64,000 bases of DNA, taken from an uncultured Desulfobacterales bacterium. Its GTDB lineage: Bacteria > Desulfobacterota > Desulfobulbia > Desulfobulbales > Desulfocapsaceae. Of the stretch, positions 53,219 through 59,844 are shown one piece after another; position 1 is the first letter of the stretch, and every line of letters begins with the position of its first letter. Made by a program: the position numbers and the translations under genes. The DNA is taken from contig CALGIJ010000006.1 of assembly GCA_937915545.1 (NCBI GenBank), forward strand, positions 105,212 to 169,211. The letters are read 5' to 3'. The notes beneath the pieces are model-generated. The model was not told the DNA's origin and made no database searches. It saw only the letters and a program-made list of their open reading frames with translations.

Positions 53219-54436
53219 ATGAAACTGCGACTTCTCGGAACCGCACTGCTGCTCACCGGCCTGCTGCTCGGCGGCTGCGCCACCCCCGGCGACAAGACCG
53301 CCGCCCCCCCGGCGGCAACGGCGGCGGCCCCCACCGCCCACGTCAAGAGCCTCATCGACAAGCACCAGCTGCAGGTGGTCGACTACGCCTACGCCAAGGC
53401 GGCCATCGGCAACGGCACCCGCGGCGGCGCCAAGGCGATCCTCGTCGACGCCCGGCCCAACCCTAAATACCTGAGCGGCACCATCCCCTCGAGCATCAAC
53501 ATCCCCGACACGCAGATCGACAAGTTCATCGGTCAGCTCGACAAGGTCGCCAAGGACAAGGAGATCATCGTTTTCTGCGGCGGCTGGGAGTGCGAGAAGA
53601 GCCCGATCGTCGCCGCTCACCTCAAAGGGCTGGGCTTCACCAACGTCAAGCTCTACCAGGCCGGCGAACCGGAATGGGCGGCGAAGAACTACCTGGAAAT
53701 CGGCACCCCTGTCGCCAAGGCCGCCTTCGAGAAGCATGGCGCCCTGTTCATGGACGCCCGGCCGAGCGGCAAATTCATGGCCGAGACCATTCCCGGCGCC
53801 CTCTATATGAACGACGAGGAACTGGACAAGCTCTCCGGTCGCTTCCCGGCCGACAAGGACACCCCGATCATCACCTTCTGCGCCGGCTACGAGTGCCATA
53901 AGTCCCATGTCGTCGCCGACAAGCTCTTCGAAAGCGGCTACAAGAAGGTCAGCGTCTATGCCGGCGGTCTGCCCGCCTGGAAGGAAGCCAAGCTGCCGAC
54001 CACTGCCGGAGCCAAGAAAGCGGAGACGGCCGCCGCCCCCGTGGCCAAGAAAGAGGTCATGGTTGACGGCGTCAAGGCCGGGGTCGATGAAGGCACCGTC
54101 GATGGCGAGTGGCTGAAAGCCTTGATCCTCGCCGACAAGGTTCCCGCCAACGTGGCCATCGTCGACGTGCGCGGCGCCGCCGAGTTTGCCGGCGGCCATA
54201 TCAAAGGGGCGATCAACATCGAAGCCGGCAAGATGAGTGCCGCCGAACTGGCGGGCAAACTGCCCAAGGACAAGGTAGCCATCTTCGTCTGCGGCTCGGG
54301 TGCCCGCGGCATGGAGGCTGTCATCAAGCTTAAGGAAGGCAAGCAGGACGCCAGCAAGGCCATGTACTTCGACGCCAACGTCAAGTGCGACGCCAAGAAC
54401 GTCTGCGAAATCAAAGTCAACGAACCTCTCGGCTAA
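53219..54436 (+). CDS. Triple-rhodanese lipoprotein
   Basis: The 405-residue protein has a lipoprotein signal with lipobox LGGC (C20), an Ala/Pro-rich linker, and three rhodanese domains. Their active-site loops are FCGGWECEKS (C120), FCAGYECHKS (C221) and VCGSGARG (C358). The first two share an extra cysteine five residues on; the third has none but is followed by two further cysteines (390, 396). AAGGAG precedes the ATG. Rhodanese domains carry sulfane sulfur as a persulfide. In Wolinella the periplasmic Sud protein delivers polysulfide sulfur to Psr, and this gene sits right after PsrABC-like genes. A multi-domain sulfur-relay function is therefore inferred. Confidence 0.88.
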   Translation: MKLRLLGTALLLTGLLLGGCATPGDKTAAPPAATAAAPTAHVKSLIDKHQLQVVDYAYAKAAIGNGTRGGAKAILVDARPNPKYLSGTIPSSINIPDTQIDKFIGQLDKVAKDKEIIVFCGGWECEKSPIVAAHLKGLGFTNVKLYQAGEPEWAAKNYLEIGTPVAKAAFEKHGALFMDARPSGKFMAETIPGALYMNDEELDKLSGRFPADKDTPIITFCAGYECHKSHVVADKLFESGYKKVSVYAGGLPAWKEAKLPTTAGAKKAETAAAPVAKKEVMVDGVKAGVDEGTVDGEWLKALILADKVPANVAIVDVRGAAEFAGGHIKGAINIEAGKMSAAELAGKLPKDKVAIFVCGSGARGMEAVIKLKEGKQDASKAMYFDANVKCDAKNVCEIKVNEPLG

Positions 54437-54497
54437 GCCATCGCCTCAGGGTCGACAACCATTCACCATCAGCAACACCACAAGAAGGAGAACCACC

Positions 54498-54815
54498 ATG
54501 AAAAAACTCGTTTCCCTCGTTTCCACCGCCGCTCTGATCGTCGCCCTGTCCGCCGCCGTCGCCTCCGCCGACGCCGGCAAGGGCCAGAAGATCTTCATCA
54601 AGGAGATGAAACCGGCCTGCGGCTTCGATGGCGGCACTATGGCCAAGAAGCATACCCAGGCCGAGTGGAAGGCCATCCAGGACGCCGGCAAGCTTAACGA
54701 AGAGCTGAAAAAGTTCTGCCCTGAGGCCAAGCCGCTGAAAGACAACTACATCGAGCATGTCTTCGACTTCCTCCACAACTATGCCAGCGACTCGGGCAAC
54801 GTTCCCGCCTGCTGA
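54498..54815 (+). CDS. Small exported cytochrome-like protein lacking CXXCH
   Basis: The 105-residue protein has a clean Sec signal peptide (KKLVSLVSTAALIVALSAAVASA). The mature part begins GKGQKIFIKEMKPACGFDG and ends in a helix VFDFLHNYAS, which follows the helical layout of small class I cytochromes c. The heme-binding CXXCH is missing: only single cysteines occur (in PACGF, KFCPE and the C-terminal PAC). AAGGAG precedes the ATG. It is the last gene before a strong terminator, so it belongs to the molybdoenzyme operon. The three cysteines could bind sulfur, a metal or form a disulfide. I do not recognise a named family. Confidence 0.75.
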   Translation: MKKLVSLVSTAALIVALSAAVASADAGKGQKIFIKEMKPACGFDGGTMAKKHTQAEWKAIQDAGKLNEELKKFCPEAKPLKDNYIEHVFDFLHNYASDSGNVPAC

Positions 54816-54871
54816 TTCGCCGGCTCCCCCCGGGAGACCGTCTTCCCCCCGGTTCTCCCGGCCCTGAAGAG

Positions 54872-54913
54872 ATGGGGCGCCACCGCCACGGCGGTCGGCG
54901 CCCCATTTTTTTT
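54872..54913 (+). terminator. Intrinsic terminator of the molybdoenzyme operon
   Basis: ATGGGGCGCC-ACCGCC pairs with GGCGGT-GGCGCCCCAT (one bulged base), followed by eight T on the plus strand. It is a strong rho-independent terminator. Confidence 0.92.
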
Positions 54914-54970
54914 GCATCGGCACCTGCCGCGGCCCTGACCGACGCCATGCCGCCGGGAGCCATGAAAGCG

Positions 54971-56011
54971 TTACAGATCGAGGGGGCTCTCGGCTTCGTC
55001 AAGACTCCGGCACCTCACCGTGCGGGCATAGATCATCGTCGTGCGCACGTCGCCATGACCGAGCAGGGTCTGCACGGTGCGCACATCGAAATTGTTCTGC
55101 AGGAGATGGCTGGCATAGCTGTGGCGGAAGGTATGCGGGGTGGCGCGCTTGTCCAGCCCGGCCTCGTGCACGGCGCGGCGGAGGGCTTTCTGCACCAGGG
55201 ACTGGTGGAGATGATAGCGCCGCAGGTGACCGCTGTCACGCTCACGGGTCAGGCGTGGCGCCGGAAAGAGCCACTGCCATTCGAAGCTCTTCGCGAAGGC
55301 GGCAGGAGTTTTCTCGGTGGCGGCAAGGAGGAAGACCCCGTCATAGCCCCGGGCGAGGTCCCGCCGGTGCAGGCCGCGCAACCCCTCGACATGGTCACGC
55401 AGTTCGGGGAGAATGCTCTTTGGCAGCGGCACCTGGCGATCTTTCCGTCCTCTCCGTCCAGGAATCGACAGTGTCCCGGCGCTTATATCAAGAGAGTGCA
55501 AGCGCATGTTCAGGCACTCGCAGAGGCGCAGCCCGCAGCCATAGAGCAATTTGACGATGAGGTCAAAAGGTCGGTCCAGCCTGCCCAGCAGCCCATCGAT
55601 TTCCTCCCGCGACAGCACCAGCGGGGTCGGCGTCGGCCGCTTCCGCCGCTCCGCGCCCTTCCCTTCGCACATGCTTCTGCCGAGCACATGACGAAAGAAA
55701 AAGAGCAGGGCATTGCAGGCGAGGTTGCGCGTGGAGATCGAGAACTTGCCATCCACGGCGAGAAACCGTAAAAACCTCTGCGCATGCCGGCCAGTGAGTT
55801 CCTCCACCGGAACGGCTTCGCAGAAGGCCGCGAACCGTCGCACGTGGAAGACATAGACACGCACGGTCCCCAAGGAATAGCGACGTTGCCGCAGTTCCTC
55901 GCCGAGGCGGGCGACCGCCTCCTCCCACGAAGCACCGGTGGCTGCGGTGCCACCCCTCTCCCCTGCCTGACCAAAGGCCGAAACTAGTCCCGCACCGCAA
56001 GGAGCATGCAT
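54971..56011 (-). CDS. Integron-type tyrosine recombinase (IntI-like)
   Basis: The roughly 346-residue integrase has a SAM-like core-binding domain (RRYSLGTVRVYVFHVRRFAAF) and a catalytic domain with arginine in LLYGCGLRLCECL, HTFRHSYASHLL and LLGHGDVRTTMIYARTV for the R/HxxR/H/Y set. Between them is the segment KSFEWQWLFPAPRLTR with the following HLRRYHLHQSLVQKALRRAV. This matches the extra domain that distinguishes integron integrases from XerC/D. I chose the ATG at 56011 by length (IntI are about 320-340); 56182 is an alternative. The gene is intact. It is divergent from the two-gene module at 56519, the normal geometry of intI and its cassettes. Confidence 0.85.
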   Translation of the reverse strand: MHAPCGAGLVSAFGQAGERGGTAATGASWEEAVARLGEELRQRRYSLGTVRVYVFHVRRFAAFCEAVPVEELTGRHAQRFLRFLAVDGKFSISTRNLACNALLFFFRHVLGRSMCEGKGAERRKRPTPTPLVLSREEIDGLLGRLDRPFDLIVKLLYGCGLRLCECLNMRLHSLDISAGTLSIPGRRGRKDRQVPLPKSILPELRDHVEGLRGLHRRDLARGYDGVFLLAATEKTPAAFAKSFEWQWLFPAPRLTRERDSGHLRRYHLHQSLVQKALRRAVHEAGLDKRATPHTFRHSYASHLLQNNFDVRTVQTLLGHGDVRTTMIYARTVRCRSLDEAESPLDL

Positions 56012-56252
56012 TTTCCGCTCACCCACCTCGTTTCCTCCCTCGTCCGTCCCCTGGTTGCCGTCGCTCGGCTTGCCCCATGGCAGCACCTCCGCGGATAAAG
56101 CTCTCCCGGCCAGGCAATGGGGGCACGCTCGCGCAGCGACGCTTCGCCAACATGCATGGAGCGTTCTTTTTCTTGTAAACATATAAAGATGACACGCTGA
56201 ACAGAAAAAGATAACTAACACCTTGCACCGGGAGCGTCAAGATATTTATCTG

Positions 56253-56271
56253 AACCTACAACAGGTTAGAT
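56253..56271. other. Candidate attI-like core site
   Basis: AACCT-ACAAC-AGGTT forms an inverted repeat, and it runs into GTTAGAT (56265-56271), which fits the integrase core consensus GTTRRRY. It lies about 240 bases upstream of the chosen integrase start, on the side where attI is found in integrons. No attC partner was found. Confidence 0.35.
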
Positions 56272-56287
56272 ACTGCCTCTAAAATGA

Positions 56288-56338
56288 TGTTGATTCGATA
56301 TCAAAGGAAAATTCCTTTCCATAAAATATCGATCAACA
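56288..56338. repeat. Interrupted inverted repeat with inner hairpin
   Basis: TGTTGAT-T-CGATAT (56288-56301) matches the reverse complement of ATATCGATCAACA (56326-56338) apart from one extra base. Inside it AAAGGAAAATTCCTTT (56303-56318) is itself a palindrome. The whole can fold as one branched cruciform, like single-stranded recombination sites, or could be an operator. Confidence 0.5.
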
Positions 56339-56349
56339 GTCCATCAATT

Positions 56350-56378
56350 TTGATATTCCATAAAGCTCCCTGTATATG
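56350..56378 (+). promoter_or_regulatory. Candidate promoter of the hydrolase module
   Basis: TTGATA (56350-56355), 17 bases, TATATG (56373-56378); TATGAT two bases further is an alternative -10. The leader to 56519 would be about 135 bases. Confidence 0.4.
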
Positions 56379-56518
56379 ATGTACTTGCCCACTGACTTCA
56401 GCACGACAGAGCCGATACTGGCCGGCGACCGCTCATACCCATGCAGCGCCGCCCACTGCCGTGATGACCGCTTGACGGTGCCGCAAGAGGATTACTAGCC
56501 CTTACCAGGAGGTGCACA

Positions 56519-57493
56519 ATGAACAGGATCAATCATATCGACTGCTCGGAACTGGCCTTTGACCTCTTCCTGCAGCTGCGGGGCATTCCCGGGCCACGTC
56601 AGGAAATGCGCGACTTCCTTGGCATGTCATCGGCCTCGGAAGATGACGTCACCTTCTCCACCCACCTGCAGCGCCCTTTCAACTGGCACTTCTACAACAA
56701 CGGACACACCATCGGCGACCATGTGCTCGTCCCCGGCCACCGCACTTCGGAGAGGCGTTACCTCTCCCTGCTCGAAAAACTCGACAAATATATCAAGAAA
56801 TGTTCCGAGAAACCTGGCAGGCATAGCCTGGAAGATGTCATCGAGGCCACCGGAAGAATCATGCACCATGTGCAGGATATGAGTACTCCAAGTCATACCA
56901 TTCCGGTGTATCACGGCCCAGGACTGTGCGACCACTATGAGAGTGCCATAGAGAGTTATGCCGGACGGCTCAAGATACGTGTCAACGATGGATTGTTTTT
57001 CACCAAAGAAGACGACAGGCTCGTTATCGACATCTCCAAGAGTGAAACCGCCGCGGCCATCGCCGGAACGCTCGACAGCGATCAGGGGGAACGCCCCCTT
57101 CTCGGTCTCTACGAGTCCTCGGCCCAGGCGACCCTGGCCATCATAGGGCAGGAGTCGGTGGACCTGCTCTGCAACGGCCGGCGCCAGCCCTGCCCTCTCG
57201 GCCAGTTCTGGCGCGAACATCCCGCCGATGGCGGCGAGAGTGAATCCTTCTGGGTGAAGATTCTCTCCGAAGGCTTCGGCTGCTATGGCCCTTTGGGCAA
57301 TACCTTCGGCAAGGCGAGTTTTTCCGTCGGCACCGCCTTCTACGAGGGCATCCCCGAGGAATACCTCCGCATCTACAAGACCTTTATCAAAAAAGCAGCC
57401 ATCGAATCCCTTGTCGTACTCGAGTTCGTGGCCAGAAACTCGGACATCTTCACCAATCCGGCCATCATAAGTGAAGCGCTCAGCTGGAACTGA
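56519..57493 (+). CDS. Zinc phospholipase C/P1 nuclease-like hydrolase
   Basis: The 324-residue protein has no signal peptide. Its central part carries the metal ligand pattern of zinc-dependent phospholipase C: H116-x3-D120-x5-H126-x12-H139 with E141/E145 nearby. Compare H-x3-D-x5-H-x11-H-x3-E in clostridial alpha-toxin. Upstream aspartate D43 and histidines H49/H56 (FNWHFYN) could supply the remaining ligands. The family cleaves phospholipid head groups or nucleic acids; which applies here is unknown. CAGGAGG precedes the ATG. It is followed after 49 bases by the peptidase/hydrolase fusion. Assignment rests on motif spacing only. Confidence 0.6.
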   Translation: MNRINHIDCSELAFDLFLQLRGIPGPRQEMRDFLGMSSASEDDVTFSTHLQRPFNWHFYNNGHTIGDHVLVPGHRTSERRYLSLLEKLDKYIKKCSEKPGRHSLEDVIEATGRIMHHVQDMSTPSHTIPVYHGPGLCDHYESAIESYAGRLKIRVNDGLFFTKEDDRLVIDISKSETAAAIAGTLDSDQGERPLLGLYESSAQATLAIIGQESVDLLCNGRRQPCPLGQFWREHPADGGESESFWVKILSEGFGCYGPLGNTFGKASFSVGTAFYEGIPEEYLRIYKTFIKKAAIESLVVLEFVARNSDIFTNPAIISEALSWN

Positions 57494-57542
57494 TCCCGAC
57501 CGACGTCGGGCGAACCCGTAAAGAACAGAGTGGAGGAACAGC

Positions 57543-59612
57543 ATGGAAGACAAGGCAGCCAAGACGAGGAAACCCGGCAAGAGCCCGCGAGGCAAGGCGC
57601 CCTCCCAGGGGGGTGGCGGCAGAGCGAAGGCAACGCACGGTAACCGCGTCCTCAACGTCCGCCCGGACGGCATCGATTTCCGCGACCAGATGTATGAGCC
57701 GACCCTGGTGGAAGTCCCCCTGCGCCGCGACCTCGAAGACTACCGCGCCGCTCAGGTACCGATTCTCGACCAGGGTCGCGAGGGTGCCTGCACCGGGTAC
57801 GGGCTGGCCACGGTCGCCAACTACCTCCTCAGAGTGCGCAAGATCGTCCCCGACAACATCGAGGTCAGCCCGCGCATGCTCTATGCCAACGCGCGCCGCT
57901 ACGACGAGTGGGCCGGCGAGGACTATGAGGGATCGAGCTGCCGCGGGGCGATGAAGGGCTGGCACAAGCACGGCGTCTGTGCCAATACGGTATGGGGGAC
58001 GAGTTCCGACCTGCCGCCGGTGCTCAGCCACGAGGTGACCCGCGATGCGGCACGGCGCCCTCTGGGAGCCTATTTCCGGGTCAACCATAAGAGCCTGGTG
58101 GCGATGCATGCCGCCATCACCGAGGTCGGCGTCCTTTACGCGAGCGCCACCGTGCACCAGGGCTGGGAAAGGGTCGGCGCGGACGGCAGGATCCCCCTCG
58201 ATGCCGGCCTGCTCGGCGGACATGCCTTCGCCATTGTCGCCTACGACCAGGACGGCTTCTGGATCCAGAACTCATGGGGCAGGAAGTGGGGCTTTGACGG
58301 CTATGCCCATATCTCCTACGAAGACTGGCTGACCAACGGCAGCGACGTCTGGGTGGCGCGCCTCGGCGTTCCGGTCAACCTCCTCGAATCGCCACAGGCG
58401 ACGCAGGCCTCGGTTGCCGGAGCGGTACTGTCCCGGGCCTACCACTACAACGACATCCGCCCCCATGTCATCAGCCTGAAAAACGATGGCCAGTTGGACA
58501 GCAGAGGCAATATCGGCACCTCGGCGGACATGGTCCGCGAGATCCTGCGCCATGATTTTCCCCGGATCACCTCCGGGTGGAAAAAGCGACGCCTGGTGGT
58601 CTATGCCCATGGCGGTCTGGTCGGCGAAGAGGCGGCCCTGCAGCGCGTCGCCGATTACCGCCGGGCGATGCTCGACGCCCAGTGCTACCCCCTGGCCTTC
58701 ATCTGGCATAGCGACTACTGGTCGACTATCAAGAACATGCTCGAAGACGCGACACGGCGGCGAAAACCGGAAGGTCTGCTCGACGCCACCAAGGATTTCA
58801 TGCTCGACCGCCTCGACGACGCCCTGGAACCCATCGCGCGGCTCTGCACCGGCAAGGCGGAGTGGGACGAGATGAAGGAGAACGCCCTGCGGGCAACGAC
58901 CGCCGCCAGCGGTGGAGCGCGCCTCGTCGCCGAAGAGATCGCCCTTCTCTGCAAGGAGATGGCGGATGTTGAAGTACACCTCGTCGGTCATAGCGCCGGC
59001 AGCATCTTCCATGCCCCCCTGGCACAGTACCTCGCCGCCAGCGGCCCGATAGGCAGCGGCCCTCTCGCTGGAGCCGGAGCGAGCGGCCTCGGGGTGAACA
59101 TCGCCAGCTGCACCCTGTGGGCACCGGCCTGCACCACCAAACTGTTCAAGGCCACCTACCTGCCGCTGCTACGCCAAGGGGCCATCGGCGACTTCACCCT
59201 GTTCACCCTCACCGACAAGGCGGAGCAGGACGACAACTGCGGCAAGATCTACAACAAATCGCTTCTTTACCTTGTCTCCAACGCCTTCGAGGAGACCCCG
59301 CGCATCCCGGTCTTTCAGCCGGACGGCGAGCCGATCCTCGGCATGGAGAAGTTCCTGCTCGCCGACGGTGAGCTGCTCGAGCTCTTCCAGATCAACGGCA
59401 AGGGTACCTGGCTGCGCGCCCCGAACACCGTTCCGCCGGGGTCGGCGGATGGGTCCAGCGCCGCCCACCATGGCGCCTTCGACGACGACCAGGCGACAGT
59501 GCTGGCGACGCTGGCCCGCATCCTCGGCAAGGACACCTCGCGTGCGGAACTGAACTTCGCCCGCACCCTCTCGTCACGGATCAGCCTGCGCCAGAATCTC
59601 GACGCCGCCTGA
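57543..59612 (+). CDS. Papain-like peptidase fused to alpha/beta hydrolase
   Basis: The 689-residue protein starts with a basic, Gly/Lys-rich 35-residue tail and lacks a signal peptide. Residues about 40-275 are a C1-type cysteine peptidase: oxyanion Q77, nucleophile C83 (DQGREGACTGYG), H227 (LLGGHAFAIVAY) and N243 (IQNSWGRKWG). Residues about 345-660 are an alpha/beta hydrolase: oxyanion region VVYAHGG and nucleophile S484 in VGHSAGS, with a possible catalytic histidine at 642/643. Both active sites look complete. I know of no named family with this order. Paired with a phospholipase-like gene, it may form an effector or defence module acting on membranes and proteins (inference). GGAGG precedes the ATG. 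Confidence 0.8.
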   Translation: MEDKAAKTRKPGKSPRGKAPSQGGGGRAKATHGNRVLNVRPDGIDFRDQMYEPTLVEVPLRRDLEDYRAAQVPILDQGREGACTGYGLATVANYLLRVRKIVPDNIEVSPRMLYANARRYDEWAGEDYEGSSCRGAMKGWHKHGVCANTVWGTSSDLPPVLSHEVTRDAARRPLGAYFRVNHKSLVAMHAAITEVGVLYASATVHQGWERVGADGRIPLDAGLLGGHAFAIVAYDQDGFWIQNSWGRKWGFDGYAHISYEDWLTNGSDVWVARLGVPVNLLESPQATQASVAGAVLSRAYHYNDIRPHVISLKNDGQLDSRGNIGTSADMVREILRHDFPRITSGWKKRRLVVYAHGGLVGEEAALQRVADYRRAMLDAQCYPLAFIWHSDYWSTIKNMLEDATRRRKPEGLLDATKDFMLDRLDDALEPIARLCTGKAEWDEMKENALRATTAASGGARLVAEEIALLCKEMADVEVHLVGHSAGSIFHAPLAQYLAASGPIGSGPLAGAGASGLGVNIASCTLWAPACTTKLFKATYLPLLRQGAIGDFTLFTLTDKAEQDDNCGKIYNKSLLYLVSNAFEETPRIPVFQPDGEPILGMEKFLLADGELLELFQINGKGTWLRAPNTVPPGSADGSSAAHHGAFDDDQATVLATLARILGKDTSRAELNFARTLSSRISLRQNLDAA

Positions 59613-59626
59613 CCTCCCCTCATACC

Positions 59627-59665
59627 AGCAGCGACGACCGCGGCATACCCGCGGTCGTCGCTGCT
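59627..59665 (+). terminator. Long hairpin after the peptidase/hydrolase gene
   Basis: A 17-bp perfect stem (AGCAGCGACGACCGCGG and its complement) with a CATAC loop, 15 bases past the stop codon. No U-tract follows, but position and strength suggest transcript end formation. Confidence 0.65.
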
Positions 59666-59844
59666 CCTGCCACGCCCTGCAATGGCGCCTCCTCGGACTT
59701 CTCTGGCGCCAGCAAATTACCCGCCAAGGCCCCGCAACCGCGCTGGCCACAAAAGAGTTCTCCCTAGCCCAGATACTCGCCGAATTTCTCGACACCTGGC
59801 GCATTTTCTTGTTTGCTCTCTACCAGGACGAACAATTACCTCTC

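Larger units (their letters stand above)
56012..56518. other. AT-rich region between integrase and hydrolase module
   Basis: No gene. The part from 56150 to 56400 is clearly AT-richer than the rest of the window, a sign of acquired or recombination-related DNA. It holds a candidate attI-type core (56253-56271), a long interrupted inverted repeat (56288-56338) and a candidate promoter (56350-56378). From 56400 on the sequence returns to typical composition and leads to a good ribosome binding site for the gene at 56519. Confidence 0.5.

Noticed and set aside
57494..59844. Possible attC sites after the hydrolase-module genes
   Set aside because: I looked for GTTRRRY with an upstream RYYYAAC in both intergenic spaces and found none. 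The hairpin at 59627 has no such core.
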